Assembly: GCF_018861315.1 (NCBI RefSeq)
Contig: NZ_JAHLDL010000006.1
Location: 62,001 to 126,000, forward strand
Reading direction: 5' to 3'
From: Clostridium bowmanii
Lineage (GTDB): Bacteria > Bacillota > Clostridia > Clostridiales > Clostridiaceae
Length of the DNA stretch: 64,000 nt
Position numbers and translations under genes: made by a program. The notes beneath the pieces are model-generated. The model was not told where the DNA came from and searched no databases. It saw only the letters and a list, made by a program, of their open reading frames with translations. The number at the start of each line of letters is the position of its first letter. Position 1 is the stretch's first letter. Shown piece after piece: positions 17,759 through 26,610 of the stretch.

Positions 17759-18943
17759 TTAAGTTACCCTCTGATTTTGAAGCATATAATTTTGTCTTTC
17801 AACCTCCATATAAACTTTTTCAACATTTTCCCCAAAGCACTTAGAGGATAATGGCTCTATTGCATTATAAGCATTTTTCACCATGGTGGCACATTCTTCT
17901 TTATCCATTAAAACTTCATACAATATCCCAGCTAAATCCTCATCATTATAAAAAATTCTTCCATTAGTTTTATCTTGAATTAAATCGTCTAGGTTTTTAT
18001 CGTACTTTGCTACTACGGGAATTTGTGCTGCCATAGCTTCTGTAAATGTTAATCCCTGTGTTTCAGTCAGTGAGGCCCCAACAAACACGTCTCCCATTTG
18101 ATAATACCTACCAATTTTTGACCAAGGTTTTTCGCCAGTAAACACCACTGATTTTTCAATATCTAGTTCCAAAACTAAAGCTTCTAGATTTTCTCGCTCT
18201 GGTCCATCACCTACAACCAGGAGCTTACAATTCGGTATTTTTACAATTAGTTCCTTCATACTATTTATAATTACATCTACACTTTTTTCTTTTGCGAGCC
18301 GCCCAATGAATAATACAACTGGCTCAGTCTCATTTATTCCAAAAGATTTCTTTTCATCTTTGATAAGGTCTTCATCATAATTACTTCTTTCGAAAGGTTC
18401 AATGTCAACTCCCGTAGGTATTACATCAATATGTCTTGTTAGCCCATATTCATGCAATGCATCTTTTACCTTCATTGTCGGTACTATTATAGCACTGCAA
18501 TCTCTACAATATAGTTTACTTACCTTTTTAGCAAATTGCGAAGCAGGCTTAAGCATTATACCACGAGATACATAGTGGATATAGTCTTCGTACATAGTAT
18601 GATATGTATGAACTACAGGAATATCTAACTTTTTAGCTACTATTCTTCCAAATATACCTATGCTAAATTCCGTTTGTGTATGTATAATATCTAAATCTAA
18701 TTTTTTTATCTTAATCATAATTTTGCGTGAATATATCATCCCAACTCTTTGAGAAGGTAGAAGGAAAAATGGTATGCTCGGTAATCTCATGATACCTTCC
18801 TCTTCATCTACATCTGGGTGGGCAACTGTAATAATAGTTACATTATGTCCAAGTCTAATTAACTCATTTTTCAATATCAAAGTAGACGTAACTACCCCAC
18901 TTACTTGTGGATAAAAAGCATCAGTAAAAATTCCAATATTCAT
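17759..18943 (-). CDS. Family 4 glycosyltransferase, diacylglycerol glucosyltransferase-like
   Basis: The 394-aa GT-B enzyme starts MNIGIFTDAFYPQVSGVVTS and has HTQTEFSIG, PVVHTYHTMYEDYIHY and the donor-site segment FIGRLAKEKSVDVII followed by ASLTETQGLTFTEAMAAQIP. This combination is typical of bacterial glycolipid (diacylglycerol) glucosyltransferases and related GT4 enzymes. The ATG at 18941-18943 has GGGGG 6 nt upstream, so it is preferred over the ATG two codons earlier. It is the last gene of a three-gene operon with a membrane protein and another glycosyltransferase, which suggests membrane glycolipid synthesis. The sugar and lipid specificity are inferred only. Confidence 0.83.
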   Translation of the reverse strand: MNIGIFTDAFYPQVSGVVTSTLILKNELIRLGHNVTIITVAHPDVDEEEGIMRLPSIPFFLLPSQRVGMIYSRKIMIKIKKLDLDIIHTQTEFSIGIFGRIVAKKLDIPVVHTYHTMYEDYIHYVSRGIMLKPASQFAKKVSKLYCRDCSAIIVPTMKVKDALHEYGLTRHIDVIPTGVDIEPFERSNYDEDLIKDEKKSFGINETEPVVLFIGRLAKEKSVDVIINSMKELIVKIPNCKLLVVGDGPERENLEALVLELDIEKSVVFTGEKPWSKIGRYYQMGDVFVGASLTETQGLTFTEAMAAQIPVVAKYDKNLDDLIQDKTNGRIFYNDEDLAGILYEVLMDKEECATMVKNAYNAIEPLSSKCFGENVEKVYMEVERQNYMLQNQRVT

Positions 18944-19011
18944 AATCATCCCCCTTTAAAGGTTATTATTTTAGTAAAATTTTTATTCTAATATTCATCA
19001 ATAAGTTCTAC

Positions 19012-20001
19012 TTACTCTTTCATAAACGCATAAAACCCAAAAATTATACAAGAATAAAATGTAATTAATCTCCATAACAATATAGCAGCCATTATATTAT
19101 TAGCTGCAAAAAACAAGCTAAAAAACATATAAAAGGCACCTTCTGCTCCGCCCACGGCTCCTGGTAATGGTATAAAGGCCGTTAGCATCATTACAAAGGC
19201 AGTTCCGGCTATCATGCTTTCTATACTTGCACCGCTCATACCAAAACTAAGATAGATAAAATAAGGTATACTGAAAATTATTGTTAGCTGGCATGTTGTA
19301 TAAATAACAGCTTTAAACATTAAGACACCACTATGTTTTACTATCTCCATATTATCATGGAACTTTTCTAAATTATCATTAATATGCATTTCTAATTTTG
19401 TTATATCCTTTACCAATCTAAGTTTATTTAATATTTTAGAAAACGTTATTATCAATTTATGCGTTAATTTACGGTATTTTGAAAATATAATTAGGAATAT
19501 AATTACACTAGCATTAACTGCAAACCCAACCCCTATTAAATAAAATAGATTGCTCATTCTAGTTTTGAAAAAAGTTGCTTTCCAAAGTATAAGGATTAAG
19601 GAATATATAGTTAATACAGATTGATAGATAATAAATTTAATCATCAGCACCGAACCAGAGCTACCAGCTCCTAAATTTTGTTTTATAAGAGCATATAACT
19701 GCATTGGCTGACCCCCAGATGCAAAAGGAGTAATTGAATTAAAATATTGCCCAACCATAGTGACTTTAAATGCTTGTCTAAATTTATAATCTTTTTTGAT
19801 TAAAAATATAATAGTTTGCAAAGTTTTAGCTTCAAAAGCCCAATATAAAATCATAGCAATAACCGCAATTATTATCCATTGAATTTTCAAATTTTTCATT
19901 TGATGAATTAAGTCCATCCACCCATTTGTGAAAATAATAAGCAAAACAAATATAACTCCAGATGCTATGCCCAAAATAACATTCAACTTGTAATTTTTCA
20001 T
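19012..20001 (-). CDS. MprF/UPF0104-type integral membrane protein (possible lipid flippase)
   Basis: The 329-aa protein has about eight membrane segments and the family landmarks FNSITPFASGGQPMQLYAL near residue 90 and FIPLPGAVGGAEGAFY near residue 277. This domain is the flippase portion of MprF (lysyl-phosphatidylglycerol synthase) without the soluble aminoacyltransferase domain, so lipid aminoacylation is not expected. It starts 4 bp after the upstream glycosyltransferase gene and precedes another, which fits translocation of a glycosylated lipid. That role is inferred from family and context. Confidence 0.85.
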   Translation of the reverse strand: MKNYKLNVILGIASGVIFVLLIIFTNGWMDLIHQMKNLKIQWIIIAVIAMILYWAFEAKTLQTIIFLIKKDYKFRQAFKVTMVGQYFNSITPFASGGQPMQLYALIKQNLGAGSSGSVLMIKFIIYQSVLTIYSLILILWKATFFKTRMSNLFYLIGVGFAVNASVIIFLIIFSKYRKLTHKLIITFSKILNKLRLVKDITKLEMHINDNLEKFHDNMEIVKHSGVLMFKAVIYTTCQLTIIFSIPYFIYLSFGMSGASIESMIAGTAFVMMLTAFIPLPGAVGGAEGAFYMFFSLFFAANNIMAAILLWRLITFYSCIIFGFYAFMKE

Positions 20002-20005
20002 TGGC

Positions 20006-21037
20006 TTACCTACCTTTTATCCGACATACCTTTTCATAAAAATCTTTCCACATAGCAAGCACATTATCTCCTGAATAAAAATTGTGCCCTCTTATAGCTT
20101 TTTCTTTAGCAACTTCATAATAAGCTGAATCATCTCTCAATTTTTCAATAGCCCTTATGAAACCTTCATTATCATGTTCTTTTAAGTAATAATCAAATAG
20201 TATATCTTCATATAGTTCCAAATCTCTTAACAGTATTGGAGTGTGAGTATTCATTGCTTCCAGTATTGACATAGGGAAAAGCTCGTTATAAGATGGCATG
20301 AACAGAACATCTGATACATTATATATATCATTCATCAAATCTCTTTCAACTATTCCTGTAAATAAAATATTTTTAGGTGCATGCTCCATTCTATTTTTCA
20401 ATTCCTTATATCCGTCCGTGATATTTCCAAAAGAAAACCCACCTGCCCAAACAAATTGTACTTCAGGCATTTTTTCTGCTATATCAATAAAATCAATTAC
20501 ACCTTTTCTAGTTTGTATTTGTCCTACTCCAAGTACAACAAAAGCATCCTTTGCGATTTTCAATTTTTTCCTTGCTATGTAATTATCCTCAGCTGAAAGC
20601 TTATAGAACTTTTCTTCAGAAACAAAATTAGGAATATATGTTATTTTTTTTCTGTCAATATTGTAGGCCTCAAGCCTAGTTATAAAATTAGGGTTTACTG
20701 TAACTAGAAAATCCATACTATTATAAAAGCTTATAATGTATTTATAAAAAACTTTCTTTATCAAATTTGGTAATTTAATACTTCCTTCAATAGTCTCCGG
20801 TAAAAAATGCACGTAACCCACCGTTACACCCTTTCTTTTTGCAAAAGGTATGCTTAAATAATGTTTAAAATCAATAGTATGATAATGCATTATTTCGGTT
20901 CTTTCTCTTTTATTTATTACAACTTTAAATTCTTTATCTAATCCCTTTTGGACTAAATTTACTTGTTCGAGATAAGCTGACCCGACTCCTTGCCCTTTTA
21001 CTTTGTCAGCGGAGGACAGCATGTTTATAGTAGGCAT
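20006..21037 (-). CDS. Family 4 glycosyltransferase
   Basis: The 343-aa enzyme starts MPTINMLSSADKVKGQGVGS and has MHYHTIDFKHYLS, ITYIPNFVSEEKFY, LGVGQIQTRKGVIDFIDIA and MPSYNELFPMSILEAMNTH, the last with the paired glutamates of GT4 enzymes. The ATG at 21035-21037 has GGGAGTG upstream and is chosen over an ATG five codons earlier. First gene of the operon with the MprF-type protein and a second glycosyltransferase. Similar genes in Firmicutes glycosylate membrane diacylglycerols, but specificity cannot be set from sequence here. Confidence 0.82.
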   Translation of the reverse strand: MPTINMLSSADKVKGQGVGSAYLEQVNLVQKGLDKEFKVVINKRERTEIMHYHTIDFKHYLSIPFAKRKGVTVGYVHFLPETIEGSIKLPNLIKKVFYKYIISFYNSMDFLVTVNPNFITRLEAYNIDRKKITYIPNFVSEEKFYKLSAEDNYIARKKLKIAKDAFVVLGVGQIQTRKGVIDFIDIAEKMPEVQFVWAGGFSFGNITDGYKELKNRMEHAPKNILFTGIVERDLMNDIYNVSDVLFMPSYNELFPMSILEAMNTHTPILLRDLELYEDILFDYYLKEHDNEGFIRAIEKLRDDSAYYEVAKEKAIRGHNFYSGDNVLAMWKDFYEKVCRIKGR

Positions 21038-21313
21038 AATCGTCACTCCCATCTAAATTAACCTTTTCACTAAGTTTATTGTACTCTACTAATATTAAAT
21101 ACAAATTAATGTTACCTTAAAATTTTCTTAAATTTAACGGATTTATTATAAAAATAAATTTATAATAACACTTTTTTATTAATATTCTTATGGTACCCAT
21201 AATTTATCATTTAATTAGACATTTAAAATTCATTATATTACCAGTAATATTTTAAGATGAAAAGTAAATAATAAGCTTGTAGTTGTCTAAAAAAAAAATT
21301 GGAGGTATTAAAT

Positions 21314-21523
21314 ATGATGAATACTACAGATAAACAAATAGAAAGCAACAATCTAAAAGTTATTAAAGATCAATTAGGTTACGAATCATTGCTAAATAAG
21401 AAGTTTAGTGAATATGCTTCTCAATGTACTGACCAAAATTTGAAGAATCTTTGTACTGAATCTAGCCAAACACACAAACAAAACTTTAACACCTTAAAAA
21501 CTTACCTCGACTCTCATCAATAA
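21314..21523 (+). CDS. Small helical protein preceding a CotF-type coat gene
   Basis: The 69-aa protein is polar and alpha-helical (MMNTTDKQIESNNLKVIKDQ...SSQTHKQNFNTLKTYLDSH) and resembles the first half of ferritin-like or CotF-type spore coat proteins. GGAGG is 8 nt before the ATG. The next gene begins 24 bp downstream, so the pair is probably cotranscribed and spore-associated. I do not assign a function. Confidence 0.7.
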   Translation: MMNTTDKQIESNNLKVIKDQLGYESLLNKKFSEYASQCTDQNLKNLCTESSQTHKQNFNTLKTYLDSHQ

Positions 21524-21547
21524 TATATATAAATGGAGGGATATTAT

Positions 21548-21820
21548 ATGAACACATGCATGAGTGAAAAAGATTTAATGCAGGATCTGCTTGCTACAGA
21601 AAAGCAAGTTATATCTGCTTACAGTACAGGAATAACTGAATCCTCTTGTGAAAATTTGAGAAGTACACTAATGGATAACTTTAAAAACAATCAAACTATT
21701 CAATATAAAATATTTGATGCAATGAAACAAAAGGGATGGTATCCTACAAAAGATGCTCCTGATAATGAAGTTCAACAATTAAAAAATGATGCTACCCAAA
21801 TGTTTACTGAATTAAAATAA
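21548..21820 (+). CDS. CotF-family spore coat protein
   Basis: The 90-aa protein carries the Coat_F signature: KDLMQDLLATEKQVISAYST, GITESSCENLRSTLMD and FDAMKQKGWYPTKDA. Proteins of this family are helical, ferritin-like coat components found in both bacilli and clostridia. The ATG at 21548 has GGAGGG upstream. It is the second gene of a two-gene unit and is followed by a clear terminator. Confidence 0.88.
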   Translation: MNTCMSEKDLMQDLLATEKQVISAYSTGITESSCENLRSTLMDNFKNNQTIQYKIFDAMKQKGWYPTKDAPDNEVQQLKNDATQMFTELK

Positions 21821-21847
21821 TATAACATAGTAATGCTTTAATAATTT

Positions 21848-21886
21848 AAAATGCCTCTAAAATATATAATATGCTAGAGGCATTTT
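21848..21886 (+). terminator. Terminator of the CotF-type operon
   Basis: aaaatgcctcta pairs with tagaggcatttt on the plus strand, about 28 bp after the stop codon. Confidence 0.88.
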
Positions 21887-22030
21887 AAAATTATAAAATT
21901 TTATTTCCTATATTTTTCGATAGACTTTTTAACTTACACTTTTTATTAAATAAAGCATCTCTCTATTCTATTTTTTATATAAAGTCTTTTGAATTTTAAT
22001 TTCATTATATAATTGAATCAATATAAAAAA

Positions 22031-22071
22031 ATCCCCGCACGATGAAAATATGAATTATCATAAAGCGGAGA
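22031..22071 (-). terminator. Terminator of the first CPBP gene
   Basis: On the minus strand CTCCGC pairs with GCGGGG and an inner ATGATA/TATCAT-like stem, followed by ATTTTTTTAT. It lies about 32 bp beyond the stop codon. Confidence 0.8.
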
Positions 22072-22102
22072 CTACTTAACATAGTTATTTATCTAACCCA
22101 AT

Positions 22103-22945
22103 CTATATTTCTATGAATTGCGTATATATGTCTGGTACATTTTTAATTTTATTTTGCTCATAGCCTATACAAGCTATAACTAAAAGTATAATTCCTAAAA
22201 TAAAAAGCATTCCATGAATTTCCATAGCATACCTTCCACCAATTAACGCAAATCGCGACGAAACTGAAAGCGCCAGTAAGTTGTTTATAAAATGTGCAAA
22301 TATACTTAAGTATATTGACTGCGTTGTTAAATATATAAATCCAATAACCAGGCCTAATAAGAATGCATTTATGCCTTGTGGACTATTAAAGTGCACTACC
22401 CCAAACAATAATGCCGATACTACAAGTGCTATAGTTGGATTTATCTTTTTAGCCATTCCTTTTAATAATATTCCTCTGAAAATTATTTCTTCGTATATAG
22501 GGGCCACCACAGCAGCACTAAGTATTACGATAACTGGTGAAACGGATATTTCTTCGAAGGCTCCATTTATAATATCCGGCATGGATATCTTACTAACCCA
22601 CAAAGTTAAACTGTTATCAAATATCAGACGAAATGCTATAATCATGATGGCTGCAAAAACAAAACTCATTGAATTCAGGTGGTATTTAAGTTTTTGCTCA
22701 TTTCTAGAATTACTAAGCCACTTGAGTAAAATAATAATAACATAATATTTAACAAGTATACCTGCAACAAAAACTACATATGGCATAGCTTTTTCAAATC
22801 TCCCAGAAAATAAATTCAAAAATTCTTGAGGTACTTGTCCCAATCCCTCCAACAAAATTGATAGACTTATTACAAGAAACCCTTTAATGATTCCCATTTT
22901 CTTAATATTTATGGATCCATTTTCTATGTTTCTTAAGAATCTCAT
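22103..22945 (-). CDS. CPBP-family intramembrane glutamic protease (Abi/CAAX type), copy 1
   Basis: The 280-aa membrane protein has about seven to eight helices and all three CPBP motifs: YEEIIFRGILLKG near residue 152 (EExxxR), GVVHFNSPQG near residue 185 and IFAHFINNLLA near residue 215. The family includes prenyl-protein endopeptidase Rce1 and bacteriocin self-immunity proteins. It has a close paralogue at 37478 with the same N-terminus (RFLRNIE/KFLKNIE). It appears monocistronic. The substrate is unknown. Confidence 0.9.
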   Translation of the reverse strand: MRFLRNIENGSINIKKMGIIKGFLVISLSILLEGLGQVPQEFLNLFSGRFEKAMPYVVFVAGILVKYYVIIILLKWLSNSRNEQKLKYHLNSMSFVFAAIMIIAFRLIFDNSLTLWVSKISMPDIINGAFEEISVSPVIVILSAAVVAPIYEEIIFRGILLKGMAKKINPTIALVVSALLFGVVHFNSPQGINAFLLGLVIGFIYLTTQSIYLSIFAHFINNLLALSVSSRFALIGGRYAMEIHGMLFILGIILLVIACIGYEQNKIKNVPDIYTQFIEI

Positions 22946-23025
22946 TCTATCACACTTTCTAATTTATTATATTCTTTTATCGACTTAATACCCCCATTAC
23001 TATTTACCTCAATAATTGATATTCT

Positions 23026-23487
23026 CTATACTCTATGCTTTCCACTCAAACTATATATCTCTATTTTAACTAGCGTAACTTTTTCCTTTGCTCTATCTAT
23101 ATACAACTGTCCCGCTTCCATAAATTCAGGGCTATATTTTCTAATAAACTCCATTAGTGGCTCATATTTTTCTTCCTCCAGAAGCACAATTGCATGGCCA
23201 AATGCTATTACACTTTCATACTCCGTACTAAACTGCTCTTGTAAAACTTTAGTTTTCCCAACTACTGTAAAACTCACCTTATCATTCACACTAATATTAT
23301 CTAGTTTAGTTCCAACCCCTGCACAATGAAAATATATATTTTTATCTATAATCACATAACTTAGTGGTATTCCATAAGGTTGATTATCTTCTCCACAAGT
23401 AGAGAGTATACCATATTCACCCTTCTCTAAAAGGTCCATAACTTCCATATCATTCATTTTTCTCTCAATTCTTCTCATTGTTTTCAT
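23026..23487 (-). CDS. Pyridoxamine 5'-phosphate oxidase-fold, NimA-like flavin protein
   Basis: The 153-aa protein starts MKTMRRIERKMNDMEVMDLL and continues GILSTCGEDNQPYGIPLSYV, the usual N-terminal strand pair of NimA-like FMN proteins. The C-terminal TLVKIEIYSLSGKHR completes the split barrel. Family members bind FMN or haem; some are linked to nitroimidazole reduction, but most are uncharacterised. GTGAG lies 7 nt before the ATG. It stands alone between a CPBP gene and a CAP-domain gene. Confidence 0.87.
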   Translation of the reverse strand: MKTMRRIERKMNDMEVMDLLEKGEYGILSTCGEDNQPYGIPLSYVIIDKNIYFHCAGVGTKLDNISVNDKVSFTVVGKTKVLQEQFSTEYESVIAFGHAIVLLEEEKYEPLMEFIRKYSPEFMEAGQLYIDRAKEKVTLVKIEIYSLSGKHRV

Positions 23488-23688
23488 AGTAATCTCACTA
23501 TCCTTTCTAATATTATATTTTTAAGTGTAACATAACCTTCATACAATAATCTATGAACTTAATGGCAATTTTAATTGTATATAATCCCTATTATAAGGCG
23601 ATTCAAAGTATTTAATTCCATAAAAAAATCTATCTTTCTAAATATTGTTAAAATCAATATCTAGAAACACAGATTCCAACTCAATTAT

Positions 23689-24315
23689 TTATTTTCCTAT
23701 AAACTGTTGAGTCCAATAAATAGTTCCACTTGCATCTTTTGCCACTCCAACTCCTATTTCAGTAAAATTTCCACTCAAAATATTAGCTTTGTGTCCTGGC
23801 GAATTCATCCAAGAACTCATTACTGAAGCTGCATTTTGTTGACCCATTGCAATGTTTTCGCCAGCTGCCTTATATCCTATACCAAAATTTTTCAACATGT
23901 CGAAAGGTGATCCATAAGTTGGTGATGTATGCGAAAAATAGTTTTTGTCTACCATATCTTGTGACTTATATCTAGCTACCCTGGAAAGTTCCCAATTATC
24001 TTTTAAGGGAGCTAGTCCTATTTTTGCTCTTTCCTGATTAACTAAGATTACTACTTCTTTTTCTAATTTATTATCTTCAGATACATTTGGTATTTTTATT
24101 ATTTGGCTGATGCTTATTTGGTCGGGATTTTTTATCTGAGGGTTAGCAGCTAAAACCTCTGAAACTCCAACTTGATACTTAACGCATATTTTCCACAAAT
24201 AGTCCCCTGCCTTAACTGTGTAATTTAGAGTATTTGCAGCATACACTGCTGAACTTATTCCTGTTGTTACTAAAATACCTAAAGTTAATATTAATATTCT
24301 TAATGTTTTCTTCAT
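23689..24315 (-). CDS. Secreted LysM-CAP domain protein (YkwD-like), copy 1
   Basis: The 208-aa protein has a signal peptide (about 1-26, cleavage near VYA), one LysM domain at about 31-75 (YTVKAGDYLWKICVKYQVGV) and a CAP/SCP domain at about 86-205 with LVNQERAKIGLAPL, YFSHTSPTYGSPFDML, GENIAMGQ and WMNSPGHKANIL. Such proteins bind peptidoglycan through LysM and are often spore- or wall-associated (SafA- and YkwD-like). GGGAGG precedes the ATG. It is paralogous to the next gene upstream at 24553, with nearly identical CAP domains. Confidence 0.93.
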   Translation of the reverse strand: MKKTLRILILTLGILVTTGISSAVYAANTLNYTVKAGDYLWKICVKYQVGVSEVLAANPQIKNPDQISISQIIKIPNVSEDNKLEKEVVILVNQERAKIGLAPLKDNWELSRVARYKSQDMVDKNYFSHTSPTYGSPFDMLKNFGIGYKAAGENIAMGQQNAASVMSSWMNSPGHKANILSGNFTEIGVGVAKDASGTIYWTQQFIGK

Positions 24316-24485
24316 CCTTTGTTCCTCCCCTTTTTTATATAAATATAAAAATTCCAGTTTTTATTTGCATGTTCATTTTATCATGCTAAGGAGTATTTTA
24401 GTTTTTTTATTACTGGGACGTTTGGTCTTATATGTGTTAAATTCTAAATATAAACAATTATTTTTTATCCATTAACCCATTTCAC

Positions 24486-24545
24486 AAAAAAAAATCTATG
24501 CCTCTCATATTGTAAAAATGCAATATAAGACACACAGATCAATAT
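24486..24545 (-). terminator. Terminator between the two CAP-domain genes
   Basis: On the minus strand CTTATATTG pairs with CAATATGAG (one G-U), extended by an outer TCTGTG/CATAGA-type pairing and followed by TTTTTTTT. Confidence 0.75.
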
Positions 24546-24552
24546 TAAATTA

Positions 24553-25335
24553 TTATTTTCCTATAAACTGTTGAGTCCAATAAATAGTTCCACTTGCATC
24601 TTTTGCTACTCCGACTCCTATTTCAGTGAAATTTGCACTTAAAATATTAGCTTTATGTCCAGGAGAGTTCATCCAACCCTTCATTACTGAAGCTGCAGTA
24701 GGTTGTCCCATTGCAATGTTTTCACCAGCTGCCGTATATGTTATACCAAACTTTTTCATCATATCAAATGGTGAACCATAAGTTGGTGATGTATGAGAAA
24801 AATAATTATTATCTCTCATATCCTCAGACTTAGTTCTCGCTACATTTGAAAGTGCCGAATTAGCCTTTAAAGGAGCTAGTCCTAGTTTTGCTCTTTCTTG
24901 ATTAACTAGTGTTATTACTTCATTTTCTAATTTGTTATTCTCAGTTAAGTTTGCTGCTGGTGCTGTTGTTTTTGCTGGAGTTGCCTTCGCAGGTGTTGCC
25001 TTCGCAGGTGTTGCCTTCGCAGGTGTTGCCTTTGCAGGTGTTGCCTTTGCAGGTGTTGCCTTTGCAGGTGTTGTATTGCAAGGACTAGTTTCCTCAGGTT
25101 TAACAGCTGAACATTCTTTAGCTGTTAAACACTTTGAAGCATCAACACCATACTTAGCACATATTTCCTTTAAACTCTTTTCTGGGTTAACTGTGCAATT
25201 AATTGTGCTACAGTCCTTAGCATTCACCACTTTATAGTTTGGTGTATTACAATCTGCAGCAAATACCGTTGAACTTATTCCTGTTGATACCAAAATACCT
25301 AAAGTTAATATTAATGGTCTTAAAGTTTTCTTCAT
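24553..25335 (-). CDS. Secreted CAP-domain protein with ATPAK repeat linker, copy 2
   Basis: The 260-aa protein has a signal peptide nearly identical to copy 1 and a CAP domain at about 138-257 with NYFSHTSPTYGSPFDMM and GENIAMGQPTAASVM. The LysM region is degraded and cysteine-containing (NCTVNPEKSLKEICAKYGVD), so peptidoglycan binding may be lost or changed. A linker of seven ATPAK units follows at about 88-122. Copies 1 and 2 are separate transcription units with a terminator between. The arrangement indicates tandem duplication followed by divergence of the anchoring part. Confidence 0.9.
   Translation of the reverse strand: MKKTLRPLILTLGILVSTGISSTVFAADCNTPNYKVVNAKDCSTINCTVNPEKSLKEICAKYGVDASKCLTAKECSAVKPEETSPCNTTPAKATPAKATPAKATPAKATPAKATPAKATPAKTTAPAANLTENNKLENEVITLVNQERAKLGLAPLKANSALSNVARTKSEDMRDNNYFSHTSPTYGSPFDMMKKFGITYTAAGENIAMGQPTAASVMKGWMNSPGHKANILSANFTEIGVGVAKDASGTIYWTQQFIGK
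24968..25072 (-). repeat. 15-bp repeats encoding the ATPAK linker
   Basis: Seven in-frame copies of a 15-bp unit (gcaggtgttgccttc, varying only c/t at one position) encode alternating ATPAK. The block is in-frame, so copy-number change would lengthen or shorten the linker without a frameshift. Confidence 0.92.
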
Positions 25336-25690
25336 TTTATGTACCTCACCTTCATAATTTTAATATACAAAGCAAGTTTTTCACTTTGCATTCATATACT
25401 ATCATCTAAATGGAAGTTTTGCATATTTTATTCATGGTTATTTTGTAATATTTTGTGGTAATTAAATGAATTTTTAGTTAATATGTCGTTTTTTTTAAAT
25501 TAATTAATCTTCAGTAGAAATAAGTTGGAGTATGCTGTTCATGTAATGACCGCCTTTTGTAATCAAAATGTATAAAATCGTAATTCCATACTATGTTTTC
25601 ACAAAATTTATATCTTTTACCCATAAACAAAATCAACAACTCCTACCAACAATTACTATTTTTTAAAAAGAAATACCCCTAACTTATAGA

Positions 25691-26479
25691 TCATGTTGTT
25701 TTTCCAAATAATTTTTGAATTTCCACTTCTGTAAGGAATCGATGCTGACCTTTTTTCAATGATTCATCTAACATTAATCCTCCAATAGAAATCCTCTTTA
25801 AATATATCACATAACAGCCTACAGCCTTTAACATACGCTTCACTTGGTGCTTCCGACCCTCTGAAATAGTAATATATCCAGAGACAACTGATTGGTTATA
25901 ATTGTTTGAATCTATATTGCATAAATTTTCAATAGGCATCTCATGTTTAAATTCTTTATAAATCCCACATTTTTGCACTTCTATTTTTGCAGGTTTTGTT
26001 ATCATTTCATCTTTCCCCATGTAAATTCCTTTCCCTAATTGTTCCTTGTGATGCTCATCTAAAGAACCCAAAGCCCAAAAAAAATAAGTTTTTTCCACAT
26101 GCTTTTGTGGGTACATTAGTTGATGTTCAAATTCACCATCATTGGTAAGGAGCAATAATCCTTCTGTATCTTTGTCTAACCTTCCAACATGAAATACCCC
26201 GTTCATGTTAACATCATCAAAAAAATCAAATACTGTTTTATTAACTGTATCCACTCTTGCAGTAATGTAACCCCTAGGTTTATTAAACATATAATATACT
26301 TTTCCAGTATAAACAACCACTTTACCAAGATACTCAACAACATCAGAACTTGCGTTAATTTCTATGGCAGGTTCTGTTATCACGTCTCCATTTACCTTAA
26401 CCATACCTTCTTTGATATAAGTCCTAACCTTTTTTCTCCTTCCAATGTCTGATTCTGCTAAAAATTTATCTAATCTCAT
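25691..26479 (-). CDS. RsuA/RluB-family pseudouridine synthase
   Basis: The 262-aa protein has an N-terminal S4 domain (MRLDKFLAESDIGRRKKVRT) and a catalytic domain with the family motif GRLDKDTEGLLLLTNDG at about 138-154, whose Asp is the nucleophile. It ends with the SEGRKHQVKRMLKAVG motif and LKRISIGGL. It modifies uridine in 16S or 23S rRNA; the closest general match is the small-subunit RsuA type, but the exact site is not certain. It is followed by a 131-bp gap to topB on the same strand. Confidence 0.9.
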   Translation of the reverse strand: MRLDKFLAESDIGRRKKVRTYIKEGMVKVNGDVITEPAIEINASSDVVEYLGKVVVYTGKVYYMFNKPRGYITARVDTVNKTVFDFFDDVNMNGVFHVGRLDKDTEGLLLLTNDGEFEHQLMYPQKHVEKTYFFWALGSLDEHHKEQLGKGIYMGKDEMITKPAKIEVQKCGIYKEFKHEMPIENLCNIDSNNYNQSVVSGYITISEGRKHQVKRMLKAVGCYVIYLKRISIGGLMLDESLKKGQHRFLTEVEIQKLFGKTT

Positions 26480-26610
26480 GTCTCACCACTTCTCTTCCTT
26501 TGAAAAAATATTTTATGCCCTCTTACTAAGTAAGTTTTCCAAGCCTTTCTAAACTAAAAAAAACACAACATATAAGCCACACAACTTATACATCATGTTA
26601 TTCTTTACAA

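Noticed and set aside
22281-22745. 154-codon plus-strand frame
   Set aside because: It lies antisense to the CPBP gene, has low-complexity composition and no Shine-Dalgarno.
24968-25072. Possible CRISPR or VNTR outside a gene
   Set aside because: The 15-bp units are in frame and encode the ATPAK linker of a secreted protein.
25336-25690. Small gene or RNA in the 355-bp gap between the second CAP gene and the pseudouridine synthase gene
   Set aside because: I see only AT-rich sequence with no frame with a Shine-Dalgarno and no convincing stem.
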